A program made the position numbers and the translations under genes. Below, piece by piece: positions 22,629 through 33,016 of a stretch of 64,000 bases of DNA (its first letter is position 1; every line of letters begins with the position of its first letter). The notes beneath the pieces were generated by a model that saw only the letters and a list, made by a program, of their open reading frames with translations, ran no database searches and was not told the origin of the DNA. Source of the stretch: Sphaerolaimus hirsutus (taxonomy: Eukaryota > Nematoda > Chromadorea > Monhysterida > Sphaerolaimidae). The stretch spans positions 1,835,180-1,899,179 of the forward strand of contig OZ038457.1 of NCBI GenBank assembly GCA_964036195.1, given 5' to 3'.

Positions 22629-22771
22629 TCCATATAGGTAGAAAAATATGATCACCAAATTTTTGTCGGATTAAAAGTAAAGCACCCGGGTGCTTTACAC
22701 GGAACATTTTGCACAGCACAGCACCCCGGGAGCTTTGAACGGGGGGGTGCTTTGATCGGAGAAATACGGTA

Positions 22772-23405
22772 GTCCTCCATACAAAATATCTAATTACACT
22801 ATTGGGGCATCTGTTGGGCCATGGGAATGTGTCTGATATTTCCTTTTATTTATTGCGATGCAAGAACACTGCTTGCATCAGATCAAAAATATTTATCGAC
22901 GCGTAGCACGCCACAATTATGCACGCGTCTGTTAGGCCCAATGATGGGTAAGTTCTCCAAAAAAATACACTTTCTGTGTTTTGAGTTTTTCAAAAATGAA
23001 TACCTGTGTTTTGAGTGTTTTTCTCAAAAAAAAACTTGAGTAACTCTGTTTTTATTTCTCTGTTTTTTTGTAAAAACTCGATTTTTTGAGTTTTTTTCTA
23101 AAAAAACTCGAGTTTTTTCCAAAAAATTCGAGTTCCCCCCCCCCAAAAAAAATTTGATTTACAGCATTTCGATTGGGAAACAGTGGTTTTCTTATAAAAT
23201 ATTGGTTTTACACATGTTTTAACCCCACATAACATCTGTGTTTTCATTCAAGTGTCAAAATGTCCTTAAAATGTCCACAATGAGGACATCAACATCACAA
23301 CACCAGCAACAAAATGCCCAGAAACGACAATTTACGCAGTACTCCAAAATTCTACAATGGATGTGCACTGTATGGAAAGACTACGGAATTGATTTGAACT
23401 ACACC
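22772..23405. other. no gene recognised
   Basis: A stretch near 22866-22949 reads openly and ends in a GGGTAAGT-like donor, but has no partner exon. The segment 22960-23150 is low-complexity, built from CTGTGTTTTGAG and AAAAACTCGAG words also seen near 29450-29640. Confidence 0.4.
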
Positions 23406-23828
23406 TGAGGCATCTAGTTCCGAATGTCGTTAAGTCCATCATTTTGGGTTTTTTCAAAATTGCATTTGAAATTTCAAAGTTGGCCTGAGCAGGCAACTTT
23501 AAAGTGACAAGTCTTGCCCAAAACTTTTTGAAAAGCTTATGAATTTGACTACATTTTCCATATTTTAAACCCTCTGGCCGGAATATATACTCATAGTTAT
23601 GATGAGTTTTTTGACATCACCTCAGCAGATTCAGTGGAGATAACGAGTTTCGGGTGAAATTTCACTCGAATGTCGGTATCTCCACTTCCTATTTATTACC
23701 TGTTCCACCTCATCATACCGTATCTATAAGGTGTTAAAATTCATATATTGATGCTGGCATACTACACAAAGGACTTGCTATGTATAGCATTAATGGTGGG
23801 GAAATTATGCCTTTTTCATGTAGTGGCT

Positions 23829-25527
23829 CCAAACGGCGCCATTTTTATGGAGTGGCGCCATGGACTCCAAAATGGCGCAATTTTTATTGAGTGGCGACAT
23901 GGACTCCAAAATGGCGCCATTTTTATGGAGTGGCGCCATGGACTCCAAAATGGCGCCATTTTTATGGAGTTGCGCCATGGACTCCAAAATGGCGCCATTT
24001 TTATGGAGTGACGCCATGGACTCCAAAATGGCGCCATTTTTATGGAGTGGCGCCATGGACTCCAAAATGGCGCCATTTTTATGGAGTGGCACCATGGGGT
24101 GCCATTTTTATGGAGTGGCGCCATGGACTCGGAAATGGTGCCATTTTTATGGACTGGCGCCATCGACTCGGAAATGGCGCCATTTTTATGGAGTGGCGCC
24201 ATGGGGTGCCATTTTTATGGAGTGGCGCCATGGACTCCAAAATGGCGCCATTTTTATGGAGTGGCACCATGGGGTGCCATTTTTATGGAGTGGCGCCATG
24301 GACTCGGAAATGGTGCCATTTTTATGGACTGGCGCCATCGACTTGGAAATGGCGCCATTTTTATGGAGTGGCGCCATGGGGTGCCATTTTTATGGTGTGG
24401 CGCCATGGACTTGGTAACAGCGCCATTTTTATGGAGTGGCGCCATGGACTCGGAAACGGCGCCATTTTTAGGAGTGGCGCCATGGACTCTGAAATGGCGC
24501 TATTTTTATGGAGTGGCGCCATGGACTCGGAAACGGCGCCATTTTTAGGAGTGGCGCCATGGACTCTGAAATGGCGCTATTTTTATGGAGTGGCGCCATG
24601 GACTTGGAAACAGCACCATTTTTATTGAGTGGCGCCATGGACTCGGAAATGGTGCCATTTTTATGGAGTGGTGCCATGGACTCGGAAACGGTGCCATTTT
24701 AATGGAGTGGTGCCATGGACTCGGAAATGGCGCCATTTTTATGGAGTGGCGCCATGGACCCGGAAATGGCGCCATTTTTATGGAGTGGTGCCATGGACTC
24801 AGAAACGGTGCCATTTTTATGGAGTGGCGCCATGGACTCGGAATGGACTCGGAAACGGCGCCATTTTTATGGAGTAGCGCCATGGACTCAGAAACAGCGC
24901 CATTTTTATGGAGTGGCAGCATGGACTCGGAAACGGTGCCATTTTTAGGAGTGGTGCCATGGACTCTGAAATGGCACTATTTTTATGGAGTGGCCCCATG
25001 GAGTCGGAAATGGCGCCATTTTTATGGAGTGGCGCCATGGACTCAGAAACGGCGCCATTTTTATGGAGTGGCGTCATGGACTTGGAAACGGCGCCATTTT
25101 TATTGAGTGGCGCCATGGACTCAGAAATGGTGCCATTTTTATGGAGTGGTGCCATGGACTCGGAAATGGCGCCATTTTTATGGAGTGGTGCCATAGACTC
25201 AGAAATGGTGCCATTTTTATGGAGTGGCGCCTTGGACTTGGAATGGACTTGGAAACGGCGCCATTTTTATGGAGTAGCGCCATGGACTCGGAAACAGCGC
25301 CATTTTTATGGAGTGGCAGCATGGACTCGGAAACGGCGCCATTTTTAGGAGTGGTGCCATGGACTCTGAAATGGCACTATTTTTATGGAGTGGCCCCATG
25401 GAGTCGGAAATGGCGCCATTTTTATGGAGTGGCGCCATGGACTCAGAAATGGTGCCATTTTTATGGAGTGGTGCCATGGACTCCAAAATATTGCCATTTT
25501 ATGGAGTGGTGCCATGGACTCCAAAAC
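23829..25527. repeat. 39-bp minisatellite, left arm
   Basis: Tandem units of the form GGCGCCATTTTTATGGAGTG plus GCGCCATGGACTCCAAAAT (about 39 bp; roughly 40 copies by length). Left units carry ACTCCAAAAT and right units ACTCGGAAAC, and higher-order blocks recur, for example 24820-25110 resembles 25230-25480. Each unit contains the palindrome GGCGCC twice. Several long ORFs run through the array because 39 is divisible by 3; they are not genes. Confidence 0.9.
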
Positions 25528-25539
25528 TCGGGTTATTCT

Positions 25540-26036
25540 GGAGATGTTTTACAGCAATTTTGAAAAAAAATCAAAAAAGTGAAATATATTAAAAATTGGT
25601 TCTGCTTGATCAGCAGATGGTTATTCTGGTGATGTTTCACAGCAATTAAAAAAAAATTATTACAAAAGTGAAATATATGTAAAATTGGTTCTGCTTGATC
25701 AGTAGATGATTATTCTGGAGATGTTTCACAGCAATTTTGAAGAAAAAAATCAAAAAAGTGAAATATATAAAATATTGGTTCTGCTTGATCAGTAGATGGT
25801 TATTCTGGTGATGTTTCACAGCAATTTTGAAGAAACAATTTTTAACAAGATAAATATATGTCAAATTGATTCGTCTTGATCAGCAGATGATTATTCTGGT
25901 GACGTTTCACAGCAATTTTGAAAAAAATTCTTACAAAAGTGAAATATATGTAAACTTGGTTCTGCTTGATCAGCAGATGATTATTTTGGTGATGTATCAC
26001 AGCAATTTTGAAATATTTGTCAAATTGGTTCTGATC
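25540..26036. repeat. about 90-bp tandem repeat, forward orientation
   Basis: About five units containing TTGGTTCTGCTTGATCAGCA, then GATGATTATTCTGGTGATG and TTTCACAGCAATTTTGAA. These form the left half of the central part of the palindrome. Confidence 0.85.
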
Positions 26037-26690
26037 AAAATTGCTGTGAAACATTACCAGAATAATCATCTGCTGATCAAGCAGAACCAATTTGACGTAT
26101 AATTCACTTTTGTTAAAATTTTTTTTTCAAAATTGCTGTGAAACATCACCAGAATAATCATCTGCTGATCAAGCAGAACCAATTTGACATATAATTCACT
26201 TTTGTTAAATTTTGTTTTCAAAATTGCTGTGAACCATCACCAGAAAAATCATCTGCTGATCAAGCAGAACCAATTTGACATATAATTCACTTTTGTAAAA
26301 AATTTTTTTTTCAAAATTGCTGTGAAACATCACCAGAATAATCATCTGCTGATCAAGCAGAACCAATTTGACATATATTTCACTTTTGTTAAAATTTTTT
26401 TTCAAAGTTGCTGTGAAACATCACCAGAATAATCATCTGCTGATCAAGCAGAACCAATTTGACATATATTTCACTTTTGTTAAAAAATTTTTTCAAAATT
26501 GCTGTGAAACATCACCAGAATAATCATCTGCTGATCAAGCAGAACCAATTTGACATATAATTCACTTTTGTTAAAAATTTTTTTTCAAAATTGCTGTGAA
26601 CCATCACCAGAAAAATCATCTGCTGATCAAGCAGAACCAATTTGACATATAATTCACTTTTGTTAAAATTATTTTTTCAAAATTGCTGTG
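26037..26690. repeat. about 90-bp tandem repeat, inverted orientation
   Basis: Seven or eight units reverse-complementary to those at 25540-26036 (AATTGCTGTGAAACATCACC and CTGCTGATCAAGCAGAACC). The axis of the large palindrome is close to 26036, with no real spacer. Confidence 0.85.
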
Positions 26691-26693
26691 AAA

Positions 26694-27990
26694 CGCCACT
26701 CCATAAAAATGGTGCCATTTCCAAGTCCATGGCGCCACTCCATAAAAATGGCACCATTTTGGAGTCCACGGCGCCACTCAATAAAAATGGCGCCATTTCC
26801 AAGTCCATGGCGCCACTCCATAAAAATGGCACCATTTTGGAGTCCACGGCACCACTCAATAATAATGGCGCCATTTTGGAGTCCATGGCGCCACTCAATA
26901 AAAATGGTGCCATTTCCGAGTCCATGGCGCCACTCAATAAAAATGGCGCCATTTCCGAGTCCATGGCACCACTCAATAATAATGGTGCCATTTTGGAGTC
27001 CATGGCACTACTCAATAAAAATGGCACCATTTTGGAGTCCATGGCGCCACTCAATAAAAATGGTGCCATTTCCTAGTCCATGGCGCCACTCAATAAAAAT
27101 GGCGCCATTTCCTAGTCCATGGCGTCACTCTGTTAAAATGGCGCCATTTCCTAGTCCATGGCACCACTCCATAAAATTGGCGCCATTCCCTAGTCCATGG
27201 CGCCACTCCATAAAAATGGCGCCATTTCCATATCCATGGCGCCACTCCATAAAAATGGCGCCATTCCCTAGTCCATGGCACCACTCTGTTAAAATGGCGC
27301 CGTTTCCATATCCATGGCGCCACTCCGTAAAAATGGCGCCATTTCCTAGTCCATGGCGCCACTCCGTTAAAATGGCGCCATTCCCTAGTCCATGGCGCCA
27401 CTCCATAAAAATGGCGCTGTTTCCATATCCATGGCGCCACTCAATAAAAATGGCGCCATTTCCTAGTCCATGGCGCCACTCCATAAAAATGGCGCCGTTT
27501 CCATATCCATGGCGCCACTCAATAAAAATGGCGCCATTTCCTAGTCCATGGCGCCACTCCATAAAAATGGTGCCGTTTCCTAGTCCATGGTGCCACTCCA
27601 TAAAAATGGCGCCATTCCCTAGTCCATGGCGCCACTCCATAAAAATGGCGCCGTTTCCATATCCATGGCGCCACTCAATAAAAATGGCGCCATTTCCTAG
27701 TCCATGGCGCCACTCCATAAAAATGGTGCCGTTTCCTAGTCCATGGTGCCACTCCATAAAAATGGCGCCATTCCCTAGTCCATGGCGCCACTCCATAAAA
27801 ATGGCGCCGTTTCCATATCCATGGCGCCACTCAATAAAAATGGCGCCATTTCCTAGTCCATGGCGCCACTCCATAAAAATAGCGCCATTCACCAGTCCAT
27901 GGCGCCACTCGATAAAAATGGCGCCGTTTCCATATCCATGGTGCCACTCCATAAAAATGGCGCCGTTTCCATGCCCATGGCACCACTCCA
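26694..27990. repeat. 39-bp minisatellite, right arm, inverted
   Basis: Tandem units ATGGCGCCACTCCATAAAAA plus TGGCGCCATTTCCAAGTCC-like words, the reverse complement of the left-arm unit; roughly 33 copies by length. Variants TCCATATCC and TCCTAGTCC alternate in blocks not found in the left arm, so the arms have been homogenised separately. A 478-codon frame here is a by-product of the 39-bp period. Confidence 0.9.
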
Positions 27991-28525
27991 TAAGAAGCCA
28001 CCCTATAAAAATGGTGTCATCTGAGAGTAAATCTATGAGTGGACATACCGACATTCGGACAAAGATTTTTTGGAGATACCGACATTCGGAAAAAGTTTTT
28101 TTGGAGATAACGAGTTTCGAGTGATTTTTTCAAAAAACAGGTTCAGATTTCTATACCGTAATTCGGATGATTTTTCCAATTTTGTATGGGGTTTTAGACC
28201 AATCCGTGCAATTCTATACCGTAATTCGGAAATAGATTTCTGGCAGTGGAGATACCGAGTTTCGAGTGAAATAAATGTTGGCTTTTATTGGACATACCGA
28301 GATTCGAGTGAAATTTCATCAATTTCAGGGTGGACATACCGACATTCGGATGATTTTTTTGATTTTTTTCAAGAATCGGTGTCTCTGTATCTCGGGAATG
28401 GAGTGAGATATTGAGAAAATTTTTTTTCTATAATGAACAAATATATATGCATATATCAGATCTGCACCTAACTCATTTTTTGTCATTTTGGTCCTTACCG
28501 ACATACGGAACTAGATGCCTCAACT

Positions 28526-28846
28526 ACCATTTACCTTGAAATACCCCCATGGGGGTTTATTATTTTATCAGAAAGTTTTGTAAGGATCATCGAAAATAGT
28601 AGGCATTTACGTAACCAAAACAGGTTATAAATGCATACAAACAGGATATATTTGAAATAAACATGTAGATAGCTACACAACCTAGTACAGTCTATGTGTA
28701 GCTGCGATGCAAATTAGCAGTAATAAATCCATCATGTACATTGGATACATGATGTACATCATCCCAGAGGGGGCTATTTCAAGGGGGGGGGCTTATTATT
28801 TCACCAGTCCATTTTGAGGGGGGGTTAATTCGAGGTAGTAAGGTAT
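28526..28846. mobile_element. decayed family A copy, reverse orientation
   Basis: Starts TACCATTTACCTTGAAATAC then CCCCATGGGGG, and ends GGGTTAATTCGAGGTAGTAA-like sequence. It abuts the right end of the 5.1-kb element. Confidence 0.5.
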
Positions 28847-28862
28847 ACTTAAATGTCGAAAC

Positions 28863-29290
28863 TAGTGATGTAAAAGCGCCATGGTGCTGGCGCTTGGCGC
28901 TAGCGCCAAAGCAAAAAGCGCCATGGCGCTTTTGGCGCTTGGCGCTATTTTCCCGTGGCGCCATTGGCGCTTGGCGCCATGCCCATGAAAAGCGCCACGG
29001 CGCTTTTGGCGCTTGGCGCTATTTTTGACTGGCGCCAGGAACAAAATGCCTGGCGCTGGCGCTTGGCGCTAGCGCCAAAGCAAAAAGCGCCATGGCGCTT
29101 TTGGCGCTTGGCGCCATTTTGCTCTGGCGCCATTGGCGCTTGGCGCTAAGGTTCGGAAAAGCGCCATGGCGCTTTTGGCGCTTGGCGCCATTTTGCTCTG
29201 GCGCCATTGGCGCTTGGCGCTAAGGTTCGGAAAAGCACCATGGCGCTTTTGGCGCTTGGCGCCAAAGTTCTGGCGCTTTTCGCATCACTA
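28863..29290. mobile_element. family F hAT-like MITE with perfect 8-bp duplication
   Basis: TIRs TAGTGATGTAAAAGCGCC and GGCGCTTTTCGCATCACTA are flanked by GTCGAAAC at 28855-28862 and 29291-29298. The body consists of repeated AAAAGCGCCATGGCGCTTTT, GGCGCTTGGCGC and GCTAGCGCC words. The 8-bp duplication and TAGTG end fit hAT. Non-autonomous. Confidence 0.85.
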
Positions 29291-29298
29291 GTCGAAAC

Positions 29299-30002
29299 TT
29301 AAATTGTCAAATCCACCATGAGATGTGCATGCCATCTTGAATTTCTTTTTTGTACCATTATAAAATATGAATACATTATGTACATATTTACATACTATAC
29401 ATGCTTATCTTATCTTGTTTAGTATAACTGAATTAATGTGCATTCAACCGCTTCGCTGAAAAAACACAAAAACTCAAAAAAACTTTTCTGTGTTTCCGTG
29501 TTTCTGTGTTTCTGTGTTCTCCAAAAAAAAACTCATTTGAGTTTTGAGTTTTTCAAAATTTATGAGTTTCCGTGTTTGTGTGTAAAACAAAAACACAGAA
29601 ACTCAATGAGTTTCTGTGTTCAATTTCTGTGTTTTTTCCATCGTTGGTTAGGCCTATTGACATCGTAATTTGTAATTTGTAATTTGTCGCGACTAGATTT
29701 GTCCTTTCACATTTAAATTGCCGTTATGCTGTAATTCGGGCTCCATAAATACCACATTTTCATGTTCCCAAAATTCCGTGGATTAAAGTGGAGTCATCAT
29801 TGTATAGGTAACGATCGAGTTATTTAAGGTAACATACACATTATATCCTATTTGGTTGAAGGGAATTTCCACTTTACCCCAAGACGTAATTTGAACATGT
29901 AAAAATGGACAAGAAATAGGTAGTCACGATTTCGGAAATCATAACAATGAGCTCAAGATCAACTAAATCAAATTTGCACATTTCTAAAAAAGCGTGCGGG
30001 AT
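29299..30002. other. no gene; low-complexity patch
   Basis: 29440-29645 is built from TTTCTGTGTTTCTGTGTT and ACACAGAAACTCAATGAG words with inverted-repeat character, like 22960-23150. The remainder is AT-rich without a recognisable feature. Confidence 0.4.
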
Positions 30003-30393
30003 TAACGATGGCAAATTTTATTGAGTTTTCGAATTTTTTCACCATTTCTGGAGTCACTTAAAAATCGTTTCTTTTTTAGACAAATTCGAATTTACCTATG
30101 AATTTTTCAAGAATGTTCGATTGAAAATGAGTATAAAATGCAAAGCATAATAAAAGGAGAATTTCTTGTAAGCGGCAGAACTTAAATGTGCAAATGTGTC
30201 TGTTCATAAATAAAACTTGGAAAAATGCAAAACATTGAGACGTATACAAAATTCGACAGAAATATTCAAAAATGCAATAATTTAGTGGAAAAATTCAAAA
30301 ACTATTTTTTTTAAATCGTAATTTGAAAAGTTATTTTAGAAAAAAAAACACTTAAAAATTAAAACACTTTTTCCAGGTTGGTTGCCATCGTCA
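30003..30393. mobile_element. family D hAT-like MITE
   Basis: Ends TAACGATGGCAAA-like and TTGCCATCGTCA. The flanks GCGGGATT and GCATGATT agree at 6 of 8 positions, suggesting an old 8-bp duplication. The family is defined by the better copy at 57538-58739. Confidence 0.6.
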
Positions 30394-31314
30394 GCATGAT
30401 TGGCAGTATCGGAATCCATTATTCAATATGTTAGGTATCCTGTCACCGATCAGATTTGTGTCACTTAGTCAATTATTTGTGTACACGAGTTCACGCCCTT
30501 CACGGGGCAAACTTCACTTTTCACATTTCCCTTTTTTGCTGTGCTAATAGCGAAATTCGGCTCCTATTTCAGACTAAGTTTTGTGTTGTCGATATTTTAT
30601 AAAAAATATTTCAAAACTACGGTTGATTTCAATGTTTAGAATCGAAATTATTAGTTTGTCATGTTACTGGATAATATTTTTATTCGGTGTTTCCTCGCTA
30701 AAAATTAGGCTTTTTCGACATTTTTTTCTTTACAAAATCTTCTTTTTGACTTTTAAATCACATTTGTTATAAAAAAGAGATGAATATAAATCCCCCCTGT
30801 CACTTTCGAATTCACGTACCATAACATGCCAGACACCAAGATTTCCAACAAAGTTCAAGACTTTGAAAATTTAAATCGCACCTTTTAATGGAAAATACAT
30901 TCCTGAACCCACCACAAACAGAATGAAAATAAAGGTAAAACTTTCATTGATGTGTATGCATTGAAGCGTCACAGATAGTGTTTCAAAAGTGGGTGATCCT
31001 CTGAAAATTAAGTCAATATATCTCAGAAAAGCTTTCAAAACTTATACCTATATACAAACCACTCTGGAAAATCTGAAAAAATACCTAAATGCGACGTGTT
31101 ACTGTATTTTCCCTTCAAAAAGAAAATAGTATTAAAACTTTCTGAAAAAAGCGCTGGAGAAAAACCCTTGTAAAAATACTAGAGTTTTGATATCTTTCTT
31201 TAAATTTGTCAAAAAATTACTCTCCCGAGATGTATGAAACGCTAATCACCAATATCACATTCAAGGTTGTCCGATTAGTGCCGCTTTACAGCCCTGGCGC
31301 TGGGCACATACAAA
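30394..31314. other. no gene recognised
   Basis: AT-rich sequence with short frames only. I see nothing in it that I can name. Confidence 0.4.
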
Positions 31315-32074
31315 CACAGTTGTTAAAATACTGGTATTTTTGGAAAGTGTAAGTGTAAGTGTAAATACACTTTCCAAATTTTGAGTATGGATACCAAAAG
31401 TGTAAGGTATTTTAAAAATACCTAGGAAAGTGTAAAAAAAGTGTAAGTGTAAAAAAATTTTTAGAAAGAGCTCTCACTGTTGAACATTAGAAAGCACCGC
31501 TGTTCTCACCTTTAGATCAATTTATTTATCATTTTCATGCGTTATTTCACATTTTACAGCCTTTTATGAAACATTTCAGACTGTAACAAATACTGTAGTG
31601 GTATGAAGTTCCCTAATAATGGCACTTTTTCAGTGTTGATATTTTACTGATTAAGCAATGCGATACACACTGTTTAAATGCAAGAATGGAGATGCAGCAA
31701 ATGTCAATAAAAAAGTTGACTTTGTGTCCAGCTGGTGAATTTCCATTTATCTTGTCCTTTTCACAAAAGTATGATGAAACTGTAGAATACCATAAGTACT
31801 GATAAAAGGTTGTAGATCAAATGCTAGTTTGTACATTTGCCATATTTTCTACATTCAATGTATTTTTTGTACATGACCCTATTTTATGCTTTCTCAAAAG
31901 CATAAAACAGGGCCATCTGAAAGAAAAATACACTTTCTGTACCCGGGTATTTTGCCCAGGAAAGTGTGAAAAAAAGTGTATGGGTATTTTATGAAAGTGT
32001 AAGTGTAAGTGTAAATATAAATACCCATTTACCCGGGTATTTCGGGTAAGTGTAAATACACTTTCGCAACTCTG
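31315..32074. mobile_element. family E hAT-like MITE with perfect 8-bp duplication
   Basis: Ends CACAGTTGTTAAAATAC and TTTCGCAACTCTG, flanked by CATACAAA at 31307-31314 and 32075-32082. Both subterminal regions carry runs of AAGTGTAAGTGTAAATAC words. About 760 bp, no transposase frame. Confidence 0.8.
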
Positions 32075-32163
32075 CATACAAATGAGCCGAGATTCATTCC
32101 ACACTTTGTGGCATTTGCTGCTTTATCACAGTTTGGCGCCACAGAGTTGTGATATAGGAGATT

Positions 32164-32640
32164 TTCAAAGTACCTCTAATATAAGGTATAACTTATATTG
32201 TTTTACTGACAATCCTTACACCTTTTATTAGAGGGTACCTTATATTTATTAGAGGTATCTTCAATTATTTTCGCCAGATTTTCCAAACTTTTAACCGACA
32301 GTAAACAAGAACGCAATTCATTTAATCAAACTTGAATGTATTATAGCAAAGCAGGTGTAATGCAAGAAAACGGTGCCGCAGGGCCAGAAGGGACACAGAG
32401 TTTTCGTGGTGCTCTCCGGCATTGTTCTCATCGTTGTCAATGTTTGGCAATGGTTTTAACGATTTTACGGTTTTGGCATGCAGCCAGCTGTGCCATGCAT
32501 TAGAGGTATACCTTGTATTGGAGGTATGCCTTGCATTTGTTGTGTCAAGTTCAAAAACCCAAAAGTTATAAATTATATAAGACGGTACCTTATACTGGAG
32601 GTATACCTTATATTGGAGGTAATAAGGTATATATAAATGT
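32164..32640. repeat. dispersed inverted TATAAGGTA/TACCTTATA repeats
   Basis: Repeated GGTACCTTATATT and GGAGGTATACCTTATA words near both ends suggest an old foldback element. Its boundaries are not clear. Confidence 0.4.
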
Positions 32641-32859
32641 AAAATGTATTTTTACTCATCCGTATGCGCCACTACAGAAAATGTAAAGTAAAACTTTCTT
32701 CACTTATACTCAGTACAAATAACTCATGAGTAAAAAACACTTTTTTTAGGAAAATATTTAAGCAATACTTTTTCATAAAATATGTAAAAGCAGGTATTTT
32801 ATTGGGAATTGTAAAAGCGAGTACGCTTTTAGATTTTTACACTGGGAAGAGAAAACATA

Positions 32860-33016
32860 TGTGTTTGTCAATATTCAACACAAGCACTTCCTTAAGTAAC
32901 TACCTAGTGAAAGTAAAAGTTTTGCTTTACGTTTTCTGTACTCGGAGAGTGAGAAAAAAATAAATACTTCATGTTTACGTATACTTGGAAAAAAATTCAG
33001 TACTTTTAACAACTCT
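32860..33016. mobile_element. family E end fragment
   Basis: TTTACGTATACTTGG and ACTTTTAACAACTCTG match the family E right terminus. The left terminus is not found. Confidence 0.45.

Larger units (their letters stand above)
19498..22771. mobile_element. family C TIR-bounded element carrying a Penelope-like RT gene
   Basis: The left end TACCGTATTTCTCCAATCAA and the right end GATCGGAGAAATACGGTA are inverted repeats, each followed inward by GCACCC/GGGTGC words. The short MITEs at 50316-50739 and 62862-63251 share both termini, and the latter also resembles the RT element inward to the start of the RT gene (CGCGCGCC then AATATTATT-like words). It is therefore plausible that the MITEs are internally deleted relatives of this 3.3-kb element. 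A TA dinucleotide target is possible. The alternative is a Penelope-like element (PLE) inserted into a MITE, but no second boundary is visible. Confidence 0.6.
23406..28522. mobile_element. 5.1-kb TIR element filled with mirror-image tandem arrays
   Basis: The ends read TGAGGCATCTAGTTCCG, then ATGTCG and TTAAG (left), and the reverse complement with three mismatches (right, 28490-28522). Subterminal regions carry degenerate copies of ATACCGACATTCGGA and GAGATACCGAGTTTCGAGTG (near 23640-23690 and 28040-28360), which look like repeated transposase-binding sites. The interior 23815-28010 is one large palindrome of tandem arrays. No transposase gene is present. The sequence AACTAC adjoins both ends, but the right copy overlaps the next element, so a target duplication is unproven. 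Confidence 0.65.

Noticed and set aside
22219-22719. 166-codon minus-strand ORF opposite the RT element's 3' region
   Set aside because: Low protein likeness, no motif, and it overlaps the terminal repeat and ribozyme-like segment.
26688-28124. A 478-codon ORF, with many others in all frames over 23750-28050
   Set aside because: The 39-bp unit is divisible by three and free of stops in several frames on both strands; these frames are repeats of HSIKMAPFPSPWR-type units, not genes.
23406-28522. AACTAC on both sides as a target duplication
   Set aside because: The right copy overlaps the terminal sequence of the adjoining family A element, so the match may be accidental.
30376-30432. Exon-like segment with TTTTCCAG acceptor and a GTATCC donor
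   Set aside because: The acceptor lies inside the right end of a family D element; the same TTGCCATCGT context recurs at 58729, so it is transposon end sequence.
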